Shown piece by piece: positions 1 through 9,157 of a stretch of 64,000 nt of DNA. The notes below the pieces were generated by a model that was not told where the DNA came from, made no database searches, and saw only the letters and a program-made list of their open reading frames with translations. The stretch spans positions 33,204-97,203 of the forward strand of contig NZ_NRRV01000013.1 of NCBI RefSeq assembly GCF_016583825.1, written 5' to 3'. Numbering within the stretch: the stretch's first letter is position 1; every line of letters starts with the position of its first letter. The stretch comes from Thiohalocapsa halophila (lineage in GTDB: Bacteria > Pseudomonadota > Gammaproteobacteria > Chromatiales > Chromatiaceae). The translations under genes were made by a program, and so were the position numbers.

Positions 1-5
1 CCATC

Positions 6-971
6 ATGCAGATCCAGTACCCGGACTGGTTCAAGGCGAGCTTCCTGGACCTGCCGGACGACGCCGCCATGGCCGCGGAGGCCGGCAAGCAGGGGCTGTT
101 TCTGTTCTTCAGCACCGAGGGCTGCTCCTATTGCCACCTGTTCATCGAAAAGAGTCTGGGCGACCCGGCCATCGCCGAGCGCCTGCGCGAGCACTTCGAC
201 GCCATCGGCCTGGAGATCTTCTCCGACGCGGAGCTGACGGACTTTAGCGGCGAAACGACCCGGGTGAAGCAGTTCGCGCTGGACGCAGGGGTAGAGTTCG
301 CGCCCACCTTCCTGTTCTACGACACCGACGGCGAGGCGCTGGTGAAGCTCACCGGCTACTACGGCCCGGAGCGCTTCGCCAAGGTCCTGGACTACCTGGT
401 GGAGGGGCATCACCGGCGCATCGGGCTGCGGGAGTACTTGGCGCAGACCGACGCCGCTGCCGATGCCGCCGCCGGCTGGACGCTGCCGAGCGACCCGCTG
501 TTCGAGCCCCCGCCCCACGCGCTGGCCCGCAACGAGGCCATGCCGGCGGAGCGCCCACTGCTGGTGCTCTTCGAGGGCGCCGACTGCGAGCGCTGCCCGC
601 GCTTCCATAACGAAGTCCTCGGCGACGACAGCATCCGGGACAAGCTGGCGGGCTTCGACGTGGTACGCCTGGATGCCGGCGATGCCGAGACCCCGGTGCT
701 GACGCCCGCCGGCGCGCGCACCAACCCGCAGGACTGGTACGCCGAGCTCGGCTTCACCCAGCTGCCGGCCCTGGCCTTCTTCGCCGAAGACGGCCGCCGC
801 GTCTTGGCAACGGACGCCGTGGTGCTGAACAGCCGCATGCACAACAGCATCGGCTTCGTCACCGACCGGGTCTACGAGCAGGGCTGGAACTACCAGCGCT
901 ACGCCCGCAGCCAGGCCATGAAGCGCGTGCAGGCCGAGGACGGCGCGGCGTCCGCCGAGTCCTCCGACTAG
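6..971 (+). CDS. Two-domain thioredoxin-fold protein
   Basis: The 321-aa product carries two thioredoxin-like segments. The first has a CSYC redox motif at Cys40/Cys43 after the strand GLFLFFSTEGC. The second has CERC at about Cys194/Cys197 after LLVLFEGADC. Both are CxxC motifs typical of periplasmic thiol-disulfide oxidoreductases of the SoxW/DsbE kind, so a role in disulfide reduction or exchange is likely, though the substrate is unknown. The first ATG is only five bases from the window edge and the frame is still open upstream. No signal peptide is visible, so the true start, perhaps with an export signal, may lie outside the window. It converges on the V-ATPase D gene, with an REP array between them. 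Confidence 0.75.
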   Translation: MQIQYPDWFKASFLDLPDDAAMAAEAGKQGLFLFFSTEGCSYCHLFIEKSLGDPAIAERLREHFDAIGLEIFSDAELTDFSGETTRVKQFALDAGVEFAPTFLFYDTDGEALVKLTGYYGPERFAKVLDYLVEGHHRRIGLREYLAQTDAAADAAAGWTLPSDPLFEPPPHALARNEAMPAERPLLVLFEGADCERCPRFHNEVLGDDSIRDKLAGFDVVRLDAGDAETPVLTPAGARTNPQDWYAELGFTQLPALAFFAEDGRRVLATDAVVLNSRMHNSIGFVTDRVYEQGWNYQRYARSQAMKRVQAEDGAASAESSD

Positions 972-1188
972 TGCGATGTCGGGCTTCGTCCCTCAGTCCG
1001 ACCTCGTATGTTCTGTGTGAAGGGATCGCCAAGGACGTGTCATAAACGGAGTTGATGAGAAGTCCTGGGGGAACGAGCCCATGCCGTCCACCGCTTGGCG
1101 GCGGCCCGCGGATGAGGTGCTGGTCCTGGCGCTGGCGCTGCGCGCGCCAGGCATCGCGGCGAGACGCCGCTCCCACGACGGGCATCGC

Positions 1189-1628
1189 CGTGGGAGCGGC
1201 AGCCTTGCCGCGACGACTTCCAGCGCCCAGGCAGCCCTCATCGCGGCGGGACGCCGCTCCCACAGCCACCGCGCGCCGTGGGAGCGGCATCCTTGCCGCG
1301 ACGACTTCCAGCGCCCAGGCCGCCCCCATCGCGGCGGGACGCGGCTCCCACAGCCACCGCGCGCCGTGGGAGCGGCATCTTTGCCGCGACGACTTCCAGC
1401 GCCCAGGCCGCCCTCATCGCGGCGGGACGCGGCTCCCACAGCCACCGCGCGCCGTGGGAGCGGCATCTTTGCCGCGACGACTTCCAGCGCCCAGGCCGCC
1501 CTCATCGCGGCGAGACGCCGCTCCCACAGCCACCGTGCGCCGTGGGAGCGGCATCCTTGCCGCGACGACTTCCAGCGCGCAGGCAGCCCTCATCGCGGCG
1601 GGACGCCGCTCCCACAGCCACCGCGCCC
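1189..1628. repeat. Array of five 88-bp inverted-REP (BIME-like) units
   Basis: Five consecutive units begin at 1189, 1277, 1365, 1453 and 1541, an exact 88-bp period. Each starts with a GTGGGAGCGGC head followed by a TTGCCGCGACGA stretch and ends with the inverted counterpart, ATCGCGGCGGGACG then CCGCTCCCAC. Each unit can therefore fold as a pair of facing REP palindromes. A partial unit lies at about 1150-1185. Copies differ by a few substitutions, such as GCATCC versus GCATCT. The array sits between convergent genes, as expected for REP/BIME elements that stabilise mRNA ends. The long open frames crossing it are periodic artefacts. From 972 to 1188 I see no gene. Confidence 0.9.
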
Positions 1629-1671
1629 CGCAGCCCGGTTGCGTGAAACAGACCCCGGCAAGCCGAACGGC

Positions 1672-2376
1672 TCAGCCGGCCCCGCGGCGCACCCGCACCG
1701 CCTCTTCGCGCTCCTGCTCCTCCAGGGCGTTGTCGATGACGCCCAAGCGCTCATCGATCTCCGGCAGCAGCACATCCTCCAGCGCGCGGGCGCGACGCGA
1801 GGTGCGCAGGTATTCCACCCGCAGCCGCTCCAGGTTGCCGGTGAGCACCGCAAGCCGCGCCGCGAGGGGCATCAGGTCCGCGAAGGCCGCCCGGCACGCT
1901 TCCGCCTCCGGGCTGCGAATCGCAACGGCTCCAGCCCGATCTCCCCTCTCGACATCGGCATCGGGATCGCGATCGGAGTCGCTAGCGAGCTCGCCACTCC
2001 CACCACCCGATCCAACCGCCCGCGCCGAGGCCCCATCGCCATCCCCGACACCGGCCGCCACCGGCGCTTCGATCCGCACCCCCAGCACGGACCGGCTATT
2101 GGTGGCGAGCCCGCAGTCCGCGGCAGCGGGCGGATACACCCCGAGCTCGTCCAGCCCATGGCGCCCGACGGCGGCCCGCAGCGCCTCCCGGGCGCCCGTC
2201 TCGGCCTCGCGCCAGCGCGCCATGGTGGCGTCGTAGTCACGCAGATTGCTCAGGATCTCGCCGGCGAGGATCAGCCGCTTCTCGTCCAGGAAGCGGTAGC
2301 CCTCCTGCATGCCGGCGCGCTCCGCCTTGAGCTCCAGATAGGCGCTCTGGGTGGGGACCAGCTCGCGGTCGGTCAT
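1672..2376 (-). CDS. atpD: V-type ATPase subunit D (central stalk)
   Basis: The 234-aa protein matches the V/A-type subunit D layout. The N-terminal helix has PTQSAYLELK and RFLDEKRLIL, and the C-terminal helix has NLERLRVEYLRTSRRARALE followed by an acidic/basic tail. Subunit D forms the rotating coiled-coil shaft inside the A3B3 head. Residues ~105-155 are an unusual Gly/Asp/Ser-rich low-complexity insertion between the two helices. It starts 23 bp after subunit B, so the two genes are probably cotranscribed. It is the only D-type gene in the window although two V-ATPase gene sets are present. REP palindromes follow its stop codon. Confidence 0.9.
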   Translation of the reverse strand: MTDRELVPTQSAYLELKAERAGMQEGYRFLDEKRLILAGEILSNLRDYDATMARWREAETGAREALRAAVGRHGLDELGVYPPAAADCGLATNSRSVLGVRIEAPVAAGVGDGDGASARAVGSGGGSGELASDSDRDPDADVERGDRAGAVAIRSPEAEACRAAFADLMPLAARLAVLTGNLERLRVEYLRTSRRARALEDVLLPEIDERLGVIDNALEEQEREEAVRVRRGAG

Positions 2377-2399
2377 GGCCCGGCTCCTGTGCCTTCGCC

Positions 2400-3878
2400 T
2401 CAGGCGGGCGCGCTGGTGGCGGCTGTCGCCTCGGCGCGCTCGCTCTCGGTCTCGGCCGGGCCCTGCCGGGGGGCACCCGCCAGGTGCGCGCGAATCTGCG
2501 CATCCGACAGCCTTGTGAGCTCCTGCTCCGGCAGCCCGCGCAGGGCCTGCCAGCCCGCCTCCATGCTCTGGTGGAGGCTGCGGCGCCCGTCTTGGGCGAT
2601 GACCTCGGTCTCGAAGCGCTCACCGAAGGCGAGATACAGCCGGTCCGTCTCCGACAGCCCCTCCTCGCCCACGACGCTCGCCAGGATGCGGGTCTGCTGC
2701 GCCTGGGCATAGGCGGCATAGAGCTGGGCCGCCAGCGCCGGGTGGTCCGGATCCGTGAGCCCCTTGCCGGTGCCGTCCTTCATCAATCGGGACAGACTCG
2801 GCAGCACCTTGATGGGCGGATACAGGTCGCGGCGGTGCAGCTCCCGGTCCAGCACCAGCTGACCCTCGGTGATGTAGCCGGTGAGGTCCGGAATAGGATG
2901 GGTGATGTCGTCGTTGGGCATGGTGAGGATGGGCACCTGGGTCACGGAGCCCGCCTGGCCGCGGATGCGCCCGGCACGCTCGTACAGGGTCGCTAGGTCC
3001 GAGTACATGTAGCCCGGGTAGCCCTTGCGGCTCGGCACCTCGCCGCGGCTCGCCGAGACCTCCCGCAGCGCCTCGCAGTAATTGGTGAGGTCGGTGAGGA
3101 TCACCAGCACATGCTTGCCTTCCTCGAAGGCCAGGTACTCGGCGGCGGTGAGGGCGAAGCGCGGCGTCAGCAGACGCTGGGCGCTGGCATCGGAGGCCAG
3201 GTTCAGAAACAGCACCGTGCGCGCCAGCGCCCCGCTCTGCTCAAGCGAGCTGCGGAAGAACTCGGCGCTGCCGTGGGGAATGCCGATGCCGGCGAAGACG
3301 ATGGCGAAGTCCTCATCGCCGCGGGCATCCGCCGCGCCGCGCTCGCGCTGCGCCCCCGGCAGCCGGGCGTTGCAGGCGATGTCCACGGCGATGCGATCAT
3401 GCGGCAGCCCGCCGCCGGAGAAGAGCGGCAGCTTCTGCCCGCGCACCAGGGCGTTCATCAGGTCGATGGCCGTGAAGCCCGTCTCCAGGAACTCGCTCGG
3501 CGCCTGCCGGGCGGAGGGCTTGAGCGGCAGCCCGTCGACGCGAAACGCCTGCTGCGCCGCCAGCGGCGGCCCGCCGTCCAGGGGCTTGCCGACGCCGTTG
3601 AAGATCCGGCCCAAGAGGCCCGGCCCGACGTGGAAGCGCAGCGGCTCGCCGAAGAAGCGCACCCGTGTGCCGTCGATGCGAAGGCCGGCCGTGTCGTCCA
3701 GCATCTCCACCGTGACGCTGTCCTCATCCAGCGCCGCGATGCGCCCAAGGCGCACGGCACCGCCCGCGTCTTCCACCTCCACGGCCTCGTTCAGGCCCAC
3801 GTCCACGCTGCGCTGCAGGAACAACAGCGGCCCGTCCACCCGGTTGGCAATGTCTTCGCCTGTGAGTCTTGCGTACAT
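2400..3878 (-). CDS. atpB: V-type ATPase subunit B (non-catalytic, operon 1)
   Basis: The 492-aa product aligns by eye with V-type subunit B: DTAGLRIDGTRVRFFG in the N-terminal barrel, GLLGRIFNGVGKPLDGG, then ETGFTAIDLMNALVRGQK and LPLFSGGGLPHDRIAVDIA. There is no catalytic P-loop, as expected. Tail motifs include DRLYLAFGERFE. It is about 30 residues longer than the operon 2 copy because of a variable stretch around LPGAQRERGAADARG and an Ala/Glu-rich C-terminus. The upstream gene is not subunit A but a 12.8-kb accessory island. The A gene of this set ends at 16721 on the same strand. The ATG has no convincing Shine-Dalgarno sequence and is preceded by a heptamer repeat tract. Confidence 0.93.
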   Translation of the reverse strand: MYARLTGEDIANRVDGPLLFLQRSVDVGLNEAVEVEDAGGAVRLGRIAALDEDSVTVEMLDDTAGLRIDGTRVRFFGEPLRFHVGPGLLGRIFNGVGKPLDGGPPLAAQQAFRVDGLPLKPSARQAPSEFLETGFTAIDLMNALVRGQKLPLFSGGGLPHDRIAVDIACNARLPGAQRERGAADARGDEDFAIVFAGIGIPHGSAEFFRSSLEQSGALARTVLFLNLASDASAQRLLTPRFALTAAEYLAFEEGKHVLVILTDLTNYCEALREVSASRGEVPSRKGYPGYMYSDLATLYERAGRIRGQAGSVTQVPILTMPNDDITHPIPDLTGYITEGQLVLDRELHRRDLYPPIKVLPSLSRLMKDGTGKGLTDPDHPALAAQLYAAYAQAQQTRILASVVGEEGLSETDRLYLAFGERFETEVIAQDGRRSLHQSMEAGWQALRGLPEQELTRLSDAQIRAHLAGAPRQGPAETESERAEATAATSAPA

Positions 3879-3895
3879 GGGGAGTCCAATCGTGC

Positions 3896-3945
3896 CTGGT
3901 GCGTAGTGCGTGGTGCGCGGTGCGCGGTGCGCGGTGCGGGGCCTG
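3896..3945. repeat. Heptamer tract, GTGCGYR type
   Basis: Six or so consecutive 7-bp units of the form GTGCGTA, GTGCGTG and GTGCGCG lie just upstream of the subunit B start. The sequence differs from the other tracts in this window, but the 7-bp period is the same. Confidence 0.8.
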
Positions 3946-4020
3946 GCCTACCCTCCTCACCGTGTGAGATCTTTATGTCCCGTAGAGTTACAGCGTAGCC
4001 CATTGCCGAGGCACCGACCG

Positions 4021-4108
4021 TGACAGGCACCACGTGCACCAGCGCGACGCGCAGCCGGTCGCACGCTCCCCGCGGTGGGCTCAACGTCCAACCCTGCGGA
4101 CGCGGCAC
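4021..4108. repeat. Dispersed ~90-bp direct repeat, copy 1
   Basis: This block shares high identity over ~90 bp and the same orientation with 12629-12720. Common segments include CACCACGTGCACC and CCCCGCGGTGGGCTCAACG, followed by TCCAACCCTG. The second copy directly abuts a formylglycine-generating-enzyme remnant read on the minus strand. Together the copies bracket 8.6 kb of the accessory island. The repeat could be a mobile-element remnant or the trace of a duplication. Confidence 0.75.
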
Positions 4109-4152
4109 AGGCGCTGGGAGTCGTCGCGGCAAGGATGCCGCTCCCACAAGGG
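4109..4152. repeat. Solo REP palindrome half
   Basis: The segment GTCGTCGCGGCAAGGATG followed by CCGCTCCCAC is the reverse complement of the REP head found in the 1189-1628 array. It occurs here as one unpaired copy directly after the dispersed repeat. Confidence 0.7.
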
Positions 4153-4852
4153 CACCGCCACTCAGACACTTGTCCCGCGAGGGCTCCGCATCGGACATCA
4201 ACCGCGCGCGGCGGAAGGGCGGCTCAGGCATCAACAATCAGCGGTGTCCGGAGATTGAAGGCAAAGGCTGGACCGGGCGCCCCGACGCGCGCGTGTCTCG
4301 GCGGCAGGCTTGCGCTTCGCCCCAGGCTAACCGGCCACCGCGCCGAGCTGTCTGTAAACATTTGTGAAGCGATGGTCCCGCCGGGATAGCCGCGCTGCCA
4401 GCCCGGAAGTACAACGGGGGCGCTGGCAGCTCGCTCGGATTTTCGCCGCGATTTCAACCATCGCGCCACCATTGCTCCGGGGTGGTGACCGTCCGACTGT
4501 GCGCCCACGCCACAGGAATTAGGTCAGGGTTTGCCTCAGGCCGGGAGGAGTAGTAGGCACTATGCCGCCCTTGCCACAACCACTGATGTTTGGTTTCCTT
4601 GCGGCGGTCTGAGCCAACGCCGAGGCGGGTGCGGGCGGGAGAGCGGCATACAGTGCTGATCCGGTCTCCGCAGGGTGGCAGCCACGGCCACACCTGGGTT
4701 GGCGTTACAGTCGACGCACTTACGTGCTCGAGTGTCAGCCACATCGGCAGACCCACCAGGCCGCATTGCAAATCCTGCCCAGTCGAAGACGAGCCGCTCG
4801 GACTGCCCGACACCACCCGCTTCAATTGCCGACGCAACCGAGGACCGCAGCC
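4153..4852. other. Non-coding stretch upstream of PEP-CTERM-like gene
   Basis: About 700 bp in which I recognise no gene. Open frames here have no family resemblance and overlap one another on both strands. It presumably holds the promoter of the secreted-protein gene at 4853, but no confident -35/-10 pair stands out. Confidence 0.5.
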
Positions 4853-5548
4853 ATGCAGCAGTCAGATCCCACAGACGGCAGCCGCCTGACAACGACCCTT
4901 GCCCGCTATTCCGCGCTCGCGGCCACCGCCGCGGTCCCCGCCGCCAACGCCGCCATCGTCACCGGCAGCGTCAACGACACCGTCGGCGTGGGGGGCACGG
5001 GCACCGAGGCCCCGTCCGGCAAGACGTTCCTGTCCGTCGACATCACCGACGAGCTGGGGCTGACGACGCTCACGGACATCTCTTTCAATTCTTCCACCAG
5101 CTACCTCTTCATTTACGGCGCGAACTTTCGAAACTTTTCGTACACAAATAGCTTTGGCGGCTATCGGGGCCTCGCCGGCGAGACTTGGGATATGATCGGC
5201 ACCACCACGGCCGGCTTCGGTGACGTGAACTTCAGCAACTTCCAAGCCGGCACGGGCTACGACCCGGCGGGCTGGAACAACGGCGGCTTCCTCGCCTTCC
5301 GCTTCGACAACGCCGGCACCGACAACTACGGCTGGATGCGCCTCGAGGGCTTTATCACCGGCCCCACCAGCGGCTATGTCGAGGTCGTCGACTGGGGCTA
5401 CGACGACACCGGCGCCAAGATCGAGATGGGTGCCACCGGCGTTCCGGCGCCGTCCACCGGCCTGCTGGCCCTCGCCGGCGGCTTCCCGGCCGTTGCCGCC
5501 TATCGCCGGCGCAAGCGCAAGGAGCGCGAGGCACAGGCCGCGGCCTGA
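4853..5548 (+). CDS. Secreted protein with PEP-CTERM-like sorting signal
   Basis: The 231-aa protein has an N-terminal export segment (YSALAATAAVPAANAAIV). Its middle is rich in Gly, Asn, Asp and aromatic residues, typical of beta-rich surface proteins. The C-terminus is tripartite: VPAPSTGLLALAGG, a hydrophobic run, and the basic tail YRRRKRKE. That is the layout of exosortase (PEP-CTERM-type) sorting signals. The start at 4853 was chosen because it gives the export segment and has GAGGAC upstream; the frame stays open further upstream. An exosortase gene lies at 36992-37843. The function of the middle domain is not recognised. Confidence 0.75.
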   Translation: MQQSDPTDGSRLTTTLARYSALAATAAVPAANAAIVTGSVNDTVGVGGTGTEAPSGKTFLSVDITDELGLTTLTDISFNSSTSYLFIYGANFRNFSYTNSFGGYRGLAGETWDMIGTTTAGFGDVNFSNFQAGTGYDPAGWNNGGFLAFRFDNAGTDNYGWMRLEGFITGPTSGYVEVVDWGYDDTGAKIEMGATGVPAPSTGLLALAGGFPAVAAYRRRKRKEREAQAAA

Positions 5549-5844
5549 TCCTTCCCGCGAGCCCAGCGACGACGCCCGCGCCATGACCAACGGCCCGGGC
5601 GTTGCCCCGCGCATCAGACCCGGTACGCCGACGCCGCTTGACCTCGGGCCGATCCGCGCTCGATATCACGGGGCCAGTGACCGCACCGGCCCCTGCTGCG
5701 CCGGCGCGCGCCCAGCCCGCCGGCGCTGCCCCGTCGGTACCGATGCCCATACCCCATGCCCGCGCCGTCGACGCCCGGAGCATTGCATCGGCGGCCGGCA
5801 CGGCCGGCCGCTGCGCACGCCTGACTGACCCCATCGAGCCGCTG

Positions 5845-8733
5845 ATGCCTGCCACAAGCCCCGCCCGCGCCAAGCGCAAGGTCCTGTTGATCGGCTGGGA
5901 CGCCGCCGACTGGAAGGTCATCCACCCGCTGATGAACCAGGGCAAGATGCCGAACCTGGCGCGTCTCGTCGAGCGCGGCGCCATGGGCAACCTGATGACG
6001 CTGCGCCCGGTGCTGTCGCCGATGCTGTGGACCTCCATCGCCACCGGCAAGCGGCCCTACAAGCACGGCGTGCTGGGCTTTCAGGAGGTGACCCCGGACG
6101 GCAGCGCCGTGCAGCCGGTCTCGCAGCGCTCGCGCCGCACCAAGGCGCTGTGGAACATCCTCAATCAACAGGGCCTGCGCTCCCTCGTCGTCGGCTGGTG
6201 GCCGAGCTGGCCGGCGGAGCCCATCGACGGCGTCATGGTCTCGAACCACTTCCAGCGCGCGGTGGGTCCGCTGGACCAGCCCTGGCCCATGCCGCCGGGC
6301 ACCGTGCACCCGCCGCATCTCACCGAGACCCTGGCGGGGCTGCGCTTCCACCCGAGCGAGCTGGAGCCGTCGCAGGTGCTGCCGTTCGTGCCCAAGGCCC
6401 TGGAGATCGACCAGGACAAGGATCGGCGCCTGGCCGCCGTGATGAAGGTGCTGGCCGAGTGCACCTCCGTCCACAACGCCGCCACCTGGCTCATGGCCCA
6501 CGAGGACTGGGACCTGTGCGCCGTCTATTACGACGCCATCGACCACTTCAGCCATGGCTTCATGAAGTACCACCCGCCGCGGCGCGAGCACATCCCGGAA
6601 GCCGACTTCAACCTCTACCACGGCGTCGTCGAGGCGGCCTACCGCTTCCACGACATGATGCTCGGCACCCTGCTGGACCTGGCCGGCCCCGAGACCACGG
6701 TGGGGATCTGCTCCGACCACGGCTTCCACCCGGACGCCCTGCGGCCGGTGCGCCTGCCCAAGGAGCCCGCCGGCCCGGCGGCGGAGCACCGCGAGCTGGG
6801 CATGCTGGCCATGGCCGGCCCCGGTGTCGTGCAGGATCAGCTCATCTACGGCGCCAGCCTGCTGGACGTGACGCCGACCATCCTGAGCCTGTTGGGGCTG
6901 CCCTGCGGCGCGGACATGGACGGCAAGCCCCTGGTGCAGGCGCTCACCGAGCCGGGTCCGCTGGAGCGCATCCCGAGCTGGGACGCGGTGAGCGGCAACG
7001 ACGCGCGCCTGCGAGAGACCGAGCAGTTCAACCCCATCGCCGCCAAGGCCGCGCTGGACCAGCTCGTCGCCCTGGGCTACATCGAGCCGCCCGGCGACGA
7101 CGCGGCGGCGGCGGTGCAGCGCACCGAGCGTGAGCTGCGCTACAACCTGGCGCGCTCGTACATCGACGGCGGGCTGCAGCGCAAGGCGCTGCCGCTGCTG
7201 GAGGCGCTGTATCGGGACGCCCCGGATCAATACCGCTACGGCATCCAGCTCGGCCTGTGCCACCGCAGCCTGGGGGAGGCCGACGCGCTGCTGGATCTGG
7301 TCGAGCGCCTCTCCGCGCACCGGCGCGCCGCCGCCGACGACGCCCGCGAGCAGATCGCCCGCCTGCGCCGCGACCAGGGCATCGCCGACGACGACACGCA
7401 GACGCCGCTGGACCCCGAGCGCCTGTCCGACGATGACAAGGGGCAGCTCGAGGACTGGCGCACGCTGGCCCGGCTCAACCTCGGCGAGCTCGACTATCTG
7501 CGCGGCTGGGCGCTCGGCGCCAAGGGCCTGCACCGCGAGGCCCTGGAGGTCCTGGAGCGAGCCCGGCAGGGCGCACCGCGCCGGCCCATGCTGCAGACCC
7601 TGATCGGGGAGACCCACCTTGCGCTGCGCGACTGGCGCGCCGCGGAGCAGGCCTTCGACGCCGCCCTCGACATCGACGACCTGAGCCCCCAGGCGCACCT
7701 TGGTCTGGCCATCGCGCTGCTGCATCAGGGTCGCACCGAGCGCGCGGCGGAGCTGGCCCTGGAGACCATCTGGCTGCGCTTCCACTACCCCATGGCCCAC
7801 TATGTGCTTGGGCTCGCGCTGGTGCGCCTGGGCGAGCCGCGCCGCGCCGAGGAGGCCTGGCGCACCGCGGTGACCCAGGCGCCGGGCTTCACCCGCGCCC
7901 ATCGGCTCCTGCTGTGGCTCTACCGGCGCCTGTTGTCGGATCCGCAGAAGGCCGCGGAGCAGCAGGCACAGCTGGCAATGGCGCGTTGCCGGCGGCGCAG
8001 CACCGCGCCGCCGGCGAGCGCCGAATCGCAGGGCGCCGATCCGGCGTCCAGCCACGGCCCGGCCGTCCCGGCGGTCGCCGTCCACGATGGACAAGGCACT
8101 GACGATGCCGGCAGCTTCGATGACCAGGACTGCATCGTCGTGGTCTCCGGCCTGCCCCGCTCCGGCACCTCGATGATGATGCAGATGCTCGCCGCCGGCG
8201 GCCTGCCGATCCTGACCGACGGCCGCCGCGAGGCCGACGCGAGCAACCCGCGCGGCTACTATGAGCTGGAGGCGGCCACCCGACTGCGCACCGACGCTGC
8301 CTGGCTCGCCGACGCCCACAACAAGGGCGTGAAGATCGTCGCCCAGCTGCTGCCGTTCCTGCCGGCGGGTCACAGCTACCGCGTGATCCTGATGGAGCGG
8401 GACCTCGAAGAGGTGCTGACTTCGCAGCACCGCATGCTGGCGCGCAAAGACAATGGACAGACGCCCACAGCGGCGGCGGACCTGGGCAGCGCCTTCACGC
8501 GCCAGCTGAGCCAGGTCCGCGCCTGGCTGGCCGCGCAGCCCCATATCCGCACGCTGCAGGTCGACCATGCCGAGGTCATTGCCGAGCCGCGGCGCGCCGG
8601 CGCCCGTATCGCGGCCTTCCTCGGCCGCGACCTAGACAGCGATGCGATGGCCGACGCAGTGGATACCGGGCTCTACCGCGAACGGCAATCCCTCGGGGCG
8701 ACCCGAGGCTCAGCATCGGACCCCGCCGGGTGA
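5845..8733 (+). CDS. AlkP-superfamily phosphodiesterase - TPR - sulfotransferase fusion
   Basis: The 962-aa protein has three parts. Residues 1-~380 form a type I phosphodiesterase/nucleotide pyrophosphatase domain: metal-binding Asp19 in IGWDAADWK, a nucleophile-like Thr63 in LWTSIATGKRPYKHG, and later YYDAIDHFSHG and CSDHGFHPD. Residues ~425-730 contain TPR-like helical repeats. From ~760 a sulfotransferase domain begins with the PAPS-binding loop VVSGLPRSGTSMMMQML and has a second binding segment near LQVDHAEVIAEP. It could transfer sulfate or phospho-groups to a surface glycan, but the substrate is not visible. ATG 5845 was preferred over in-frame 5602 because the upstream 81 residues are Pro/Ala/Arg-rich with no domain. 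No gene is seen in 5549-5844. Confidence 0.85.
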   Translation: MPATSPARAKRKVLLIGWDAADWKVIHPLMNQGKMPNLARLVERGAMGNLMTLRPVLSPMLWTSIATGKRPYKHGVLGFQEVTPDGSAVQPVSQRSRRTKALWNILNQQGLRSLVVGWWPSWPAEPIDGVMVSNHFQRAVGPLDQPWPMPPGTVHPPHLTETLAGLRFHPSELEPSQVLPFVPKALEIDQDKDRRLAAVMKVLAECTSVHNAATWLMAHEDWDLCAVYYDAIDHFSHGFMKYHPPRREHIPEADFNLYHGVVEAAYRFHDMMLGTLLDLAGPETTVGICSDHGFHPDALRPVRLPKEPAGPAAEHRELGMLAMAGPGVVQDQLIYGASLLDVTPTILSLLGLPCGADMDGKPLVQALTEPGPLERIPSWDAVSGNDARLRETEQFNPIAAKAALDQLVALGYIEPPGDDAAAAVQRTERELRYNLARSYIDGGLQRKALPLLEALYRDAPDQYRYGIQLGLCHRSLGEADALLDLVERLSAHRRAAADDAREQIARLRRDQGIADDDTQTPLDPERLSDDDKGQLEDWRTLARLNLGELDYLRGWALGAKGLHREALEVLERARQGAPRRPMLQTLIGETHLALRDWRAAEQAFDAALDIDDLSPQAHLGLAIALLHQGRTERAAELALETIWLRFHYPMAHYVLGLALVRLGEPRRAEEAWRTAVTQAPGFTRAHRLLLWLYRRLLSDPQKAAEQQAQLAMARCRRRSTAPPASAESQGADPASSHGPAVPAVAVHDGQGTDDAGSFDDQDCIVVVSGLPRSGTSMMMQMLAAGGLPILTDGRREADASNPRGYYELEAATRLRTDAAWLADAHNKGVKIVAQLLPFLPAGHSYRVILMERDLEEVLTSQHRMLARKDNGQTPTAAADLGSAFTRQLSQVRAWLAAQPHIRTLQVDHAEVIAEPRRAGARIAAFLGRDLDSDAMADAVDTGLYRERQSLGATRGSASDPAG

Positions 8734-8931
8734 TGGACGGGCGCTTCAGTTGCGCCCGTCGGCCCATCACCCCGGCAATCTGCGGGTCTGCAGAGGCGAC
8801 GCCGGCGGTGCCTCCGGGCGCACCGACGCCCGCGCCGGCGGCTGCCTGCGCGCGCCGCATCGATCCCGGACCTTCGCGGCGATCCCCGGTTGACAAGCCA
8901 CGGGCCGCGGGGCCACGGGGCGCGGGGCCAG

Positions 8932-9031
8932 GTCTCACATTGCACACAAGCGGGGTGTGAGCGGGGGCTTGCTCACCTGTCCTGTTACATGTGAGACGTG
9001 ACCCCATTCCCTCGGTGACCCCATTCCCTCG
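8932..9031. repeat. Small inverted-repeat element plus 17-bp tandem duplication
   Basis: GTCTCACAT at 8932-8940 is the exact inverse of ATGTGAGAC at 8989-8997, enclosing about 48 bp. Immediately afterwards GTGACCCCATTCCCTCG occurs twice in tandem (8998-9014 and 9015-9031). The arrangement suggests a degenerate insertion-element end, but no transposase is present. The rest of 8734-9157 shows no gene. Confidence 0.5.
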
Positions 9032-9157
9032 GCCCCGATTTCTCCGCTGCGCGCGCGGTGCGACCTCCCCGGCTCGACCCCGGGGCGCCAGCGCCAGATG
9101 GACGATCTCGGGCTTTGGTACGCTGCTGCCGACAGTCCATCCGGCTATCTACGCATC

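Noticed and set aside
1189..1628. CRISPR array
   Set aside because: Units are contiguous with no unique spacers, and each contains internal inverted REP heads.
1052..2712. Long plus-strand open frames (394 and 543 aa)
   Set aside because: They run through the 88-bp repeats and then antisense to the clear V-ATPase D and B genes; composition is repeat-driven Arg/Ser/Pro.
5614..8568. 984-aa minus-strand open frame
   Set aside because: It is antisense to the phosphodiesterase-TPR-sulfotransferase gene, with a high-GC shadow composition and no recognisable domain.
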